Assembly (NCBI GenBank): GCA_038199755.1
Contig: JBBPYR010000146.1
Location: forward strand, 1-9,645
Direction of reading: 5' to 3'
Source of the DNA: JBBPYR01 sp038199755
GTDB taxonomy: Bacteria > Chloroflexota > Ktedonobacteria > Ktedonobacterales > Ktedonobacteraceae
DNA length: 9,645 bases
The notes under the pieces were generated by a model. It ran no database searches. It was not told the DNA's origin and saw nothing but the letters and a program-made list of their open reading frames with translations. Positions within the stretch are counted from its first letter, which is position 1, and each line of letters opens with the position of its first letter. Of the stretch, positions 1 through 5,730 are shown in pieces. The translations under genes were made by a program, and so were the position numbers.

Positions 1-196
1 CCATAATATCTGTTTCAATCGCAACCGCGATACAGGCCGCTTCACGACCATGGAATTGATTCTGGTTCCGGGAATGGGTATCATGTTTCAATCGCAACCG
101 CGATACAGGCCGCTTCACGACCAAGGGACAAGCACCACGCCTATCCCTTGCAAGGAGACGTTTCAATCGCAACCGCGATACAGGCCGCTTCACGAC
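1..196 (-). CRISPR. Leader-proximal end of a type I-D CRISPR array
   Basis: Three identical 37-base repeats lie at 12-48, 85-121 and 160-196. On the plus strand each begins GTTTCAATCGCAACCGCGAT and ends ACAGGCCGCTTCACGAC. The spacers are 49-84 (36 bases) and 122-159 (38 bases), and bases 1-11 are the end of a further spacer, so the array continues past the left edge. Each repeat contains a perfect short hairpin, ATCGC-AACC-GCGAT (bases 7-20 of the repeat). Read on the minus strand, the repeat ends ...GCGATTGAAAC. This places the hairpin just before the usual 8-base handle ATTGAAAC, as expected for Cas6 cleavage. Transcription is therefore inferred to be on the minus strand, with 160-196 as the first repeat and 122-159 as the newest spacer. 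No repeat shows the decay typical of a leader-distal end, which supports this orientation. Confidence 0.97.
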
Positions 197-297
197 AGCG
201 GCTGCCTCGCTCCGCTCTGGGAGCGGCCTGAAGAGGCAGTTTGCGAGGCACAGGTACTATACTTCGCAAAACGGGTCGCAATTTGGCTTCTTGCTGT

Positions 298-326
298 ACT
301 ATACATGATTTTTCTCTTTTCTGCAA
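298..326 (-). promoter_or_regulatory. Candidate sigma70-type promoter for the pre-crRNA
   Basis: On the minus strand TTGCAG (321-326) is followed by exactly 17 bases and then TATAGT (298-303). The -10 matches TATAAT at five of six positions, and the -35 keeps the TTG core of TTGACA. Transcription would start near position 290 and run through about 94 bases of leader into the first repeat at 196. A second TATAGT lies at 256-261, but its nearest TTG hexamer (TTGCGA, 276-281) is only 14 bases away, so it is a weaker candidate. The assignment rests on spacing and orientation only. Confidence 0.5.
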
Positions 327-357
327 GGGCTCGAGAAGCCTTGCGAGGCAATTTTAT

Positions 358-411
358 AATTTTGCGAGGCAGCGAGCGTGGCGGTATGTCCACTTCGTGC
401 CTCGCAAAATT
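358..411. terminator. 14-bp perfect inverted repeat just after the cas2 stop (possible terminator)
   Basis: AATTTTGCGAGGCA (358-371) is perfectly complementary to TGCCTCGCAAAATT (398-411), with 26 bases between them. Inside the loop GTGG (378-381) can pair with CCAC (390-393). The outer arm begins 3 bases beyond the cas2 stop (415-417), a natural site for the 3' end of the cas mRNA. The stem is followed on the minus strand by ATAAAATT rather than a run of T, so it is not a textbook intrinsic terminator. The same arms belong to the leader's repeated TTGCGAGGCA family, so it could equally be a protein-binding or architectural site. Confidence 0.4.
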
Positions 412-414
412 GAC

Positions 415-723
415 TTAGAGCATGTAGATCAGATCCTCTTTGGGCGCGTCCCCCTGACCAAGTATCTCCACTTTACTATGGCAGGTTCCGCATAGACCAT
501 AGATACGGATCGTATCTTGCTGCTGCTGAATTTCCTCACGCAGTCGCGCCTCTAATTGCATACGTTGCTTGCGATCAAGAAAACACTCAAACACGCTGAA
601 TTGTACCCAGGTACCAAAACCAGTAAGCGCACTGTGGACTCGATTACGCCTGCGGTCGTCTGGAATATCGTAGCTCACCACATACAGCATCGTATCATCA
701 CTGTGACGTTGCGGTGTTGCCAT
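415..723 (-). CDS. cas2: CRISPR-associated endoribonuclease-fold protein Cas2
   Basis: Cas2 dimerises and bridges two Cas1 dimers to form the spacer integrase. The 102-residue length is typical for the family. The ferredoxin-fold first strand and metal site read MLYVVSYDIPDDRRR, with the conserved Asp at residue 19. FGTWVQFSVFECFL and a C-terminal strand (SKVEILG) follow. A CxxC pair (GLCGTC) lies near the C-terminus; its role is unclear. Two ATG codons stand side by side (726 and 723). The ribosome site AAGGAG (730-735) is 3 bases from the first and 6 from the second, so the second is chosen; only one Met differs. The frame stays open further upstream into cas1, but that extension matches nothing in Cas2. 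The gene lies 19 bases after cas1 and is the last of the operon before the leader. Confidence 0.95.
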   Translation of the reverse strand: MATPQRHSDDTMLYVVSYDIPDDRRRNRVHSALTGFGTWVQFSVFECFLDRKQRMQLEARLREEIQQQQDTIRIYGLCGTCHSKVEILGQGDAPKEDLIYML

Positions 724-729
724 CATCTT

Positions 730-735
730 CTCCTT
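730..735 (-). promoter_or_regulatory. Ribosome binding site of cas2
   Basis: AAGGAG on the minus strand sits just beyond the cas1 stop and 3 to 6 bases before two tandem ATG codons. It fixes the cas2 start in the cas1-cas2 gap and argues against the longer open frame that reads back into cas1. Confidence 0.7.
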
Positions 736-742
736 ACTTCTC

Positions 743-1738
743 TTAGCGCACACAAAGTGGCACATATGTCGGTATCTCGCCCGTAAGTTGCTTACCGAGC
801 AGCCGCGTCTGCAATTCCATACAACGACGGTAGTCAGTGCGATACCCAAAATGGGGATGCTGTAACTCCTCCATTAGTCGCTCCTCAAATTTATTATAGA
901 AGATTTTGCGCGCTGTCGGTTTGAGCTGTACCGCCCCTAGTTCTTCCTCGAAGTCATGTGCAGTCAGCACACGGTGATTAATAATATTCAAGACCACAGA
1001 ATCCGCGATAATCGGACGAAATTCTTCCATCAGATCAAGCGCGAGCGCGGGTCGCCCGTGGCGCGTCTGGTGCAGAAAGCCCATATAAGGATCGAGGCCA
1101 ACTACCTGAATAGCAGCCAGAACCTGCTGTGTGAGCATAGTATAGCCGAGGCTCAGCATCGCATTCACCGGATCCCGTGGTGGCCTCCTTTGACGACGCG
1201 TAAAGGTCAGCGACCCACGCAGCATCTTCCCAAACACCCCGAAGTATGCAGCCGACCCGTTGCCCTCGATCCCCAATAACATCCCCGTCGTCGTGGCTTT
1301 GGGAACGCTCTGTAGCGCATTATAAAGAGTTGTCACCGCCGCAGTAATGGCCTCATCCTGCAATGTGCGATTAGCACGCATCAACAACACACGCATGTTC
1401 TCTAATTTGCCGCGCACACACCCCTGAGCAATACTCAGTGACGCTTGCTGGTCACTATGACTGCGATGTTGCGCCTTACGCAAAGCCGCGTTTTTCGCGA
1501 TCGGCGGCGAAAGTCTGCCACGAAAGTGACCGTACATCGACAGAAAACATACCTCGATGCCCTGTTCAAGCAGAGTGTGCAGAGCCGGTGTCGTCAGCGT
1601 AATATCGCCTGACACCACCACCTGCGAAACGTTTATCAGCGGCACTTCTACCTTGCGCTTATCCTGATATTGCACAATAAGATAGTTGTCACGCTTCTTA
1701 ACAATACTTTGCTGCTCATTCAAATATAAAGTTGCCAT
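743..1738 (-). CDS. cas1: CRISPR spacer integrase Cas1
   Basis: Cas1 is the metal-dependent integrase that joins prespacer 3' ends to the leader-repeat junction, acting with Cas2. At 331 residues it has normal length. The N-terminal beta domain covers about residues 1-80 and ends in GHFRGRLSPP. The helical domain carries the catalytic set: Glu158 in GIEGNGSAAYF, His223 in MGFLHQTRHGRPALALDLMEEF, and the acidic pair Asp235/Glu238 downstream. These match the Glu-His-Asp triad of the family. The ATG start at 1738 is preceded by AAAGGA about 10 bases upstream and gives the usual ATLYLNEQ opening strand. It lies 18 bases after cas4 and 19 before cas2, so the three adaptation genes form one block. 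The protein appears intact. Confidence 0.97.
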   Translation of the reverse strand: MATLYLNEQQSIVKKRDNYLIVQYQDKRKVEVPLINVSQVVVSGDITLTTPALHTLLEQGIEVCFLSMYGHFRGRLSPPIAKNAALRKAQHRSHSDQQASLSIAQGCVRGKLENMRVLLMRANRTLQDEAITAAVTTLYNALQSVPKATTTGMLLGIEGNGSAAYFGVFGKMLRGSLTFTRRQRRPPRDPVNAMLSLGYTMLTQQVLAAIQVVGLDPYMGFLHQTRHGRPALALDLMEEFRPIIADSVVLNIINHRVLTAHDFEEELGAVQLKPTARKIFYNKFEERLMEELQHPHFGYRTDYRRCMELQTRLLGKQLTGEIPTYVPLCVR

Positions 1739-1756
1739 ACATCTCGTATCCTTTTA

Positions 1757-2464
1757 TCATTTTGTTTTTTGCAAAAATTGCACTTCACGCGGCAAACACA
1801 GTGGCTCCAGACTACAATCGCGGCATTTCGCATGCAATGTGGGCAATGGCGAACGCCGTGTCAGCTTCCCCTGTAGCGGTGGTGGCAATACTCCCCGCTC
1901 TAACAGAGAAAAAGCCAGGCGGATCGTCTCCTCAGTGTGTGTACGCAATTCAGATGTAAACTCCACCTCTTCGCGCCGCGCCGATCCCATATAGAAAATA
2001 GAACCATGTGTGATAGTCGTCCCCGTCATCTCCTCCAGACACAACGCCTGAGCGCACAGTTGCACCTGATCGTTCAGCCACTCACCCTTCTTGCCCTTTT
2101 TATACTCAACAGGAGTGAGTTGCCCCTCCGTCTCCTCCACCACATCAGCAAAACCACTCAAACGCAACCGCCCTGAGCCAACCCAGACGCGACGCTTCGT
2201 TGTTGTGCCATCACGCGTCGTCGTCGCACCGCTATCGCTCACCCTATGGCGCATCGTCCCCTCAACCGTGTGTGCATTATCAAGAAACTCTTGCAGCGCA
2301 CATTCATAATAAAAGCGGCGCGGGCAATACTCCAACGCATTGAGATACGAAATGCCCAGTACATCACTCCCCTCACCGCCGCTATCTCCCTCCCCTATAT
2401 CATCGCCCTGCCCATCCGCCTCACTCCCTATCTCCTCAAAAGCTATCGTCTCATCATCCGCCAT
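1757..2464 (-). CDS. cas4: Cas4 RecB-family exonuclease with Fe-S cluster
   Basis: Cas4 trims prespacers and helps select those next to a PAM before integration by Cas1-Cas2. The four cluster cysteines are visible: Cys47 (EYCPRRF) and Cys214, Cys217 and Cys223 in KCRDCSLEPLC. The RecB-type nuclease centre is seen as Asp107 (SGFADVV) and Glu120-x-Lys122 (PVEYKKGK), with His72 as the likely upstream metal ligand and a Gln-rich motif (NDQVQLCAQ) after it. At 235 residues it is slightly long because of an acidic, Gly-rich N-terminal extension (about residues 1-36) before the conserved ISYLNALEYCPR. The ATG at 2464 follows a strong AAAGGGGG site. A downstream start would remove the extension but would lack such a site. 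It lies 22 bases after cas6. Confidence 0.96.
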   Translation of the reverse strand: MADDETIAFEEIGSEADGQGDDIGEGDSGGEGSDVLGISYLNALEYCPRRFYYECALQEFLDNAHTVEGTMRHRVSDSGATTTRDGTTTKRRVWVGSGRLRLSGFADVVEETEGQLTPVEYKKGKKGEWLNDQVQLCAQALCLEEMTGTTITHGSIFYMGSARREEVEFTSELRTHTEETIRLAFSLLERGVLPPPLQGKLTRRSPLPTLHAKCRDCSLEPLCLPREVQFLQKTK

Positions 2465-2486
2465 AGTTTCCCCCTTTCACCATCCG

Positions 2487-3452
2487 TTAAATCCTCTCAA
2501 TTGGCCTTGTCTGGCCCATACCCATCGCCGTTTTATAGCCAACACCACAATAAAAAGCAAAACGTGACAACAACCATATCTGCTGGCGCACCGTTAGCCA
2601 TTCATCCTGCACCACGGGTTCATCCGGCCCACGTAACTGATACGTGCATCGGCCAATAAACCCCTTCTGTGGATGCTTAATAAAAGTAACATAATGCGTG
2701 CGCAAATCATGTTCGCCAATCACAACGCCATCGTCACGAATATACTGCTCAATGCGCTCAAACTGCACACACGACGCTAGCTCCGGCGGAGCCAACTCGT
2801 GCCAGCGCACAGCCAGCCCAGGAAACACATACTCAGGCAGCGGCAAAGTCGCGAAAAAATCACCATAGCTTTTATTATGCCGATTCAGCCGATTAAACGT
2901 CGTCAACGACGCGAACTCCAAACCACAACTCTCAACGCGCCCCATCTTCCGTTCACGTGCCTGCTCCACCAGTGCCGCGAACGAGCTAAAGCCCACCCAA
3001 GCAGAGGCATCATCACTCATCACCACCTCCTGCAACAAAAACGTGCGCTTGCCCAGCCGCATAAACGGCTCACGCTTCCCCGTCATCCCCTGTGTAGAAG
3101 AGCGCATCAACGCCTCATACAGCAGCGGAAAGAGATCACTTTGCAGCAGCGTAATACGCACCGTATAAGTCTTATCCACAAAAAGCGGCAAGTGAATATT
3201 CCGTTCCTCCGCCTCGCGCAAGCGCACCTGCGACAGTGGAAATTGCAAGCTAGAACAGGTAAAGATACGCCGCCGATTGCCATCATGCAACCATTCCGCC
3301 ACCTCTGGCGCGGCTGAACGCACCCAATCCAGAAATGCCGCGTGTACCATATCCCCCGAAAACGCCATCAGCGTTCCCGCCTCCACTGGACGCAACCGCA
3401 GCAACAACGAATACAGCCGCGCAGGACCCGCAGCCGCAAACGGACTATCCAT
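2487..3452 (-). CDS. cas6: CRISPR repeat-processing endoribonuclease Cas6 (type I-D)
   Basis: Cas6 cuts the pre-crRNA within each repeat, leaving the 8-base ATTGAAAC handle that fits the array at 12-196. The diagnostic C-terminal glycine-rich loop of the RAMP/Cas6 fold is clear in GVGYKTAMGMGQT (residues 303-315), preceded by the helix SRFAFYC. His37 in GDMVHAAFLDWV occupies the place where many Cas6 proteins carry the catalytic His; this assignment is by position only. The rest, including two ferredoxin-like domains in 321 residues, is of normal length but weakly conserved. The ATG at 3452 follows GAAAGGTGGG. The gene is separated from csc1 by 114 bases containing a perfect 23-bp inverted repeat, the only large gap in the operon after cas10d/csc2. 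Its expression could therefore be uncoupled from that of the effector genes. Confidence 0.93.
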   Translation of the reverse strand: MDSPFAAAGPARLYSLLLRLRPVEAGTLMAFSGDMVHAAFLDWVRSAAPEVAEWLHDGNRRRIFTCSSLQFPLSQVRLREAEERNIHLPLFVDKTYTVRITLLQSDLFPLLYEALMRSSTQGMTGKREPFMRLGKRTFLLQEVVMSDDASAWVGFSSFAALVEQARERKMGRVESCGLEFASLTTFNRLNRHNKSYGDFFATLPLPEYVFPGLAVRWHELAPPELASCVQFERIEQYIRDDGVVIGEHDLRTHYVTFIKHPQKGFIGRCTYQLRGPDEPVVQDEWLTVRQQIWLLSRFAFYCGVGYKTAMGMGQTRPIERI

Positions 3453-3486
3453 AAACCCACCTTTCTATTGGCAACCGAGCGATAGT

Positions 3487-3556
3487 ATGAACGTTCGCAA
3501 ATGCATCCGGCAACCACAAACCATAAATCATGTCGGATGCATTTGCGAACGTTCAT
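3487..3556. repeat. Perfect 23-bp inverted repeat between csc1 and cas6
   Basis: The arm at 3487-3509 (starting ATGAACGTTCGC and ending GCATCCG) is exactly complementary to 3534-3556, with a 24-base A/C-rich loop at 3510-3533. In the operon transcript this forms a long uninterrupted stem beginning 10 bases after the csc1 stop (3567-3569). It ends 34 bases before the cas6 start. Each arm also contains its own palindromes, GAACGTTC (3489-3496 and 3547-3554) and ATGCAT. No T-run follows on the minus strand, so a simple intrinsic terminator is unlikely. It may be an mRNA-stabilising or processing element, a partial terminator, or a DNA binding site. No target-site duplication flanks it. Confidence 0.9.
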
Positions 3557-3566
3557 CATACCGCCG

Positions 3567-4229
3567 CTATGGGCGATACCTCATCCCAACCGGCAAACAA
3601 AACGCTTGTTTCTGCTCCCCCTGTAACTCATAATACTCACCGGAAAGCGAAACATGCGTCAGCAAGCTGGCAGGTGCCATCGACACAATATTACAATTCA
3701 GCGGCATACGCTCAAGATCGAGCGGATTCAACGCCCCTTCCATGCGTTGCACCTCACCTGCCTTCTTCGCCGCCAATCCCTGATACACGACGCGAACCCG
3801 CGCCTTCGCCATCCACTTGCCCAGACGTATCCACTGCGGCAACCGCACAGGCTCCTCGCTCAGCACAAAAAAGCGAAACACGCTCTCTGGCGCAAGCTCT
3901 TTCGCCCGTCCAAACACCGCCTGATTTGAACTCATCTGCGGCGTAAAATTATAATAATTGACATTCGCCATCTTAAACGTATGAAACGCGAACGTACAAT
4001 GCAGCGGATAAGCTGGAGTGACATACACCCCTTGCTCATTGAGTTGCGCCAAATCCTCCGCATAGCGCGGCACCTGCGCCAGATTCGCATACGGCGGCTT
4101 CACCAGACCCAGCGCATACGTCAAGCCATAATTGTGCAGATACTGCTCCGTCTCATACAGCCTCCCCATCTCTCTCGACGCATAAAAGAGATAGTCATGC
4201 AAAGTAAGCGTGTATGCGCTTATCAACAT
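3567..4229 (-). CDS. csc1: Type I-D Cas5 subunit Csc1
   Basis: Csc1 is the type I-D Cas5-family RAMP protein that binds the 5' handle of the crRNA and joins Cas10d to the Csc2 filament. The N-terminal segment HDYLFYASREMGRLYETEQ, followed by LHNYGLTYALG, is characteristic of the Csc1 family. The C-terminal part alternates strands and a basic stretch (about residues 132-148, RLGKWMAKARVRVVYQ) that could contact RNA. Its 220 residues match the family. The ATG at 4229 follows GGTGGTGAG. The gene starts 13 bases after csc2 ends, so the two are probably co-translated, and its stop is followed at once by a 23-bp inverted repeat. No defect is seen. Confidence 0.94.
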   Translation of the reverse strand: MLISAYTLTLHDYLFYASREMGRLYETEQYLHNYGLTYALGLVKPPYANLAQVPRYAEDLAQLNEQGVYVTPAYPLHCTFAFHTFKMANVNYYNFTPQMSSNQAVFGRAKELAPESVFRFFVLSEEPVRLPQWIRLGKWMAKARVRVVYQGLAAKKAGEVQRMEGALNPLDLERMPLNCNIVSMAPASLLTHVSLSGEYYELQGEQKQAFCLPVGMRYRP

Positions 4230-4242
4230 AGCTCACCACCTA

Positions 4243-5229
4243 CTACTTCTTGCTAGCCTTCTTCACAGAGTCCACACCAAACATCTCAGCGTAGCGTAAA
4301 GTCTCTGCGTTCGCCTGCTTCAACAGAGCCTGCAAACGCGCCTCATCGCTCGTCAATTGCAGCGTCTCATCAAGCAGCGTTTTCAAGGCATCTCCCGTAA
4401 AAGTACGAGCCACCACGCCATCCTCACGCAGCAGATCAGGCACAGCCCGCTCCATCGCTTCCAGCACCGCACTCCGCAGCAGCGGCGTCTTCGCCCGTTG
4501 CTCCGCTGAGAGCGCATCATACACCGTCTGACTCAGTTGCAGATTCGAGAAGATTTCGCCATCGGCAAAAATGATCGCCGTCACCACGTTCTGCATTGTT
4601 CCTGTGCGCGTATTCTGCGCCCCATAGCGTCTCGTGCGCAAAACATTGTTGAGGATATAAATGAACTCGGCCTCCGTCGGATCTTTCACCGTCACCACCG
4701 AGGGGAAATACACCTGTGGCAACACATAATCCTGCTCACCCAAAGCGGTCTTCATCTTGCCAGCCTCGCTCATCGTGCCATTTTCAAAAGGCGCATTAAA
4801 GGTAAACTGCTGATGCGAGGTATCATATCCAGTCACCGAGAAAGCCGAATCAACCAGCACCTTCGAGCGTTCCGAGCCTTTATCGCCGATAGCAAAGCCA
4901 TAGTAAATACAATCAGGGCAATGCTTGCAAAACTTCTCGCTATTGTACTCGCAAGCATCGATCACGCCATAACGCCGCAACAACTCGCGCCCAGTCAGAC
5001 GCTCCGGCGTCGATTGCTTGCGCTTAAACAACACAATGCGCGTCGCCTGCCCCTGATGCTCCTTCTCGCGCCCCAGACTCACGCGACTCAGATTCAACTC
5101 ACCATCCGTCTGGAACAAAGCAAACGAACTCGTTTCGCGCAACACCACAATATGGGCATAGCGTCCCATCGGTAAACGCGGAATCTCCTGATGAAACACA
5201 TTGCTAGCCTCAAGACTTTTCAAAAACAT
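4243..5229 (-). CDS. csc2: Type I-D Cas7 backbone subunit Csc2
   Basis: Csc2 is the Cas7-family RAMP protein that polymerises along the crRNA spacer and forms the backbone of the surveillance complex, so it is needed in several copies per complex. The family zinc-binding insertion is plain: CEYNSEKFCKHCPDC, with Cys93, 101, 104 and 107. The downstream segments GFAIGDKGSERSKVLVDSAF and RTRRYGAQNTRTG are the well-conserved RNA-binding parts of Csc2. Its 328 residues are near the usual length, ending in a Lys-rich tail (KKASKK). The ATG at 5229 is the first in-frame start after the gap. The ribosome site is weak (AGGAAAGAGAG, somewhat far from the ATG). A 9-bp hairpin lies between the cas10d stop and this gene. 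Confidence 0.95.
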   Translation of the reverse strand: MFLKSLEASNVFHQEIPRLPMGRYAHIVVLRETSSFALFQTDGELNLSRVSLGREKEHQGQATRIVLFKRKQSTPERLTGRELLRRYGVIDACEYNSEKFCKHCPDCIYYGFAIGDKGSERSKVLVDSAFSVTGYDTSHQQFTFNAPFENGTMSEAGKMKTALGEQDYVLPQVYFPSVVTVKDPTEAEFIYILNNVLRTRRYGAQNTRTGTMQNVVTAIIFADGEIFSNLQLSQTVYDALSAEQRAKTPLLRSAVLEAMERAVPDLLREDGVVARTFTGDALKTLLDETLQLTSDEARLQALLKQANAETLRYAEMFGVDSVKKASKK

Positions 5230-5249
5230 GATCTATCACTCTCTTTCCT

Positions 5250-5279
5250 AGTAGGGATGTCCCTCGTGGGCATCCCACT
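5250..5279 (-). repeat. Intercistronic hairpin between cas10d and csc2
   Basis: GGGATG-T-CCC (5254-5263) pairs with GGG-CATCCC (5268-5276) around a TCGT loop, with one bulged base. AGT (5250-5252) can add three pairs with ACT (5277-5279). On the minus strand the stem starts 7 to 10 bases after the cas10d stop and ends immediately before the AGGAAAGAGAG purine stretch of csc2. No T-run follows. It could limit translational coupling or mark an mRNA processing site, letting csc2 be expressed at a different level from cas10d. Confidence 0.65.
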
Positions 5280-5286
5280 CGTCAAA

Positions 5287-5730
5287 CTACACCGTTGCCG
5301 CCTCTACCATCGGCTCGGCTTCCTGCTCCTCAATGCGCTGCTTGCGCCGTTGGTCGATATAATACGCCTCACAGCCATCCTTGAAGCGATTGAGACGACT
5401 ACGCAAGGTGCCGCGTTCGCCCTGACAATAGTTCTTAAACACCTCATAGTAGAAGTACTCGACGAACTTTTGTAGAGCTGGCCCCTCTTGCAGATCAATA
5501 TCTTTGCCCCAGAATACCGCGTATCCCTTTGCCTGGCGGTTACGCACACGGTCAAGCCAATTCTTGATCTCCCCCCGTATTTGCCAGAGGAGATCATCAT
5601 CCTCGATCTCTAAAGGACTATTGATAATAGCCTTAGCCACGATATCAACTGGCTTGAGAATAGAATGTGACTCGTAGCCGCCACGATAGAAAACGGTGTA
5701 GAGGTCTACACACTGCTCAATTTTACCCAA
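5287..5730 (-). CDS. cas11d: Candidate internally translated small subunit Cas11d
   Basis: In type I-D systems that have been examined, the small subunit is made from an internal start inside cas10d. In this gene an in-frame TTG (codon 889, at 5730) is preceded by GGAGG (5736-5740) at an ideal 5-base spacing. Translation would give a 147-residue product running to the shared stop, consistent with the helical C-terminal domain (KIEQCVDLYTVFYRGG...). An ATG four codons earlier (codon 885, at 5742) is a more usual start codon but has no ribosome site before it, because the GGAGG lies just after it. Either start gives nearly the same protein. The existence of the product follows from the family; the exact start is inferred. 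Confidence 0.55.
   Translation of the reverse strand: MGKIEQCVDLYTVFYRGGYESHSILKPVDIVAKAIINSPLEIEDDDLLWQIRGEIKNWLDRVRNRQAKGYAVFWGKDIDLQEGPALQKFVEYFYYEVFKNYCQGERGTLRSRLNRFKDGCEAYYIDQRRKQRIEEQEAEPMVEAATV

Larger units (their letters stand above)
197..414 (-). promoter_or_regulatory. CRISPR leader between cas2 and the array
   Basis: This 218-base stretch between the first repeat and the cas2 stop holds no convincing gene. Given the array orientation it must be the leader, which carries the pre-crRNA promoter and the signals used by Cas1-Cas2 for spacer insertion. It contains TTGCGAGGCA at 241-250, 341-350 and 362-371 and its reverse complement at 398-407. It also contains GTACTATAC at 254-262 and 296-304, and an A/T-rich segment around 305-320 and 351-363. 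Near the array there is a hairpin, CCGCTC (212-217) with GAGCGG (221-226), possibly enclosed by TGCCTC (203-208) with GAGGCA (233-238). The leader role follows from position and repeat polarity; the individual motifs are untested. Confidence 0.85.

Noticed and set aside
355..360. Perfect TATAAT on the plus strand as a promoter antisense to cas2
   Set aside because: No -35-like hexamer at 16 to 18 bases; TTGCGA at 341-346 is only 8 bases away.
50..418. Open frame of 122 codons on the plus strand across the array and leader
   Set aside because: It reads through two CRISPR repeats (translated twice as the same peptide) and has no ribosome site; it is a by-product of the array.
727..849. Longer N-terminus for cas2 starting at 849
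   Set aside because: The extra residues overlap the end of cas1 and match nothing in Cas2. A good AAGGAG site precedes the ATG pair at 726/723.
2799..3317. 172-codon plus-strand open frame opposite cas6
   Set aside because: It is antisense to a clear Cas6 gene, is very rich in Arg, His and Gln as shadow frames are, and has no ribosome site.
3487..3556. The csc1/cas6 inverted repeat as an insertion element or MITE
   Set aside because: No target-site duplication flanks it and it is only 70 bases long; a copy count in the genome would be needed to revive the idea.
4537..5175. 212-codon plus-strand open frame opposite csc2
   Set aside because: Antisense shadow of a well-conserved gene, with no recognisable domain.
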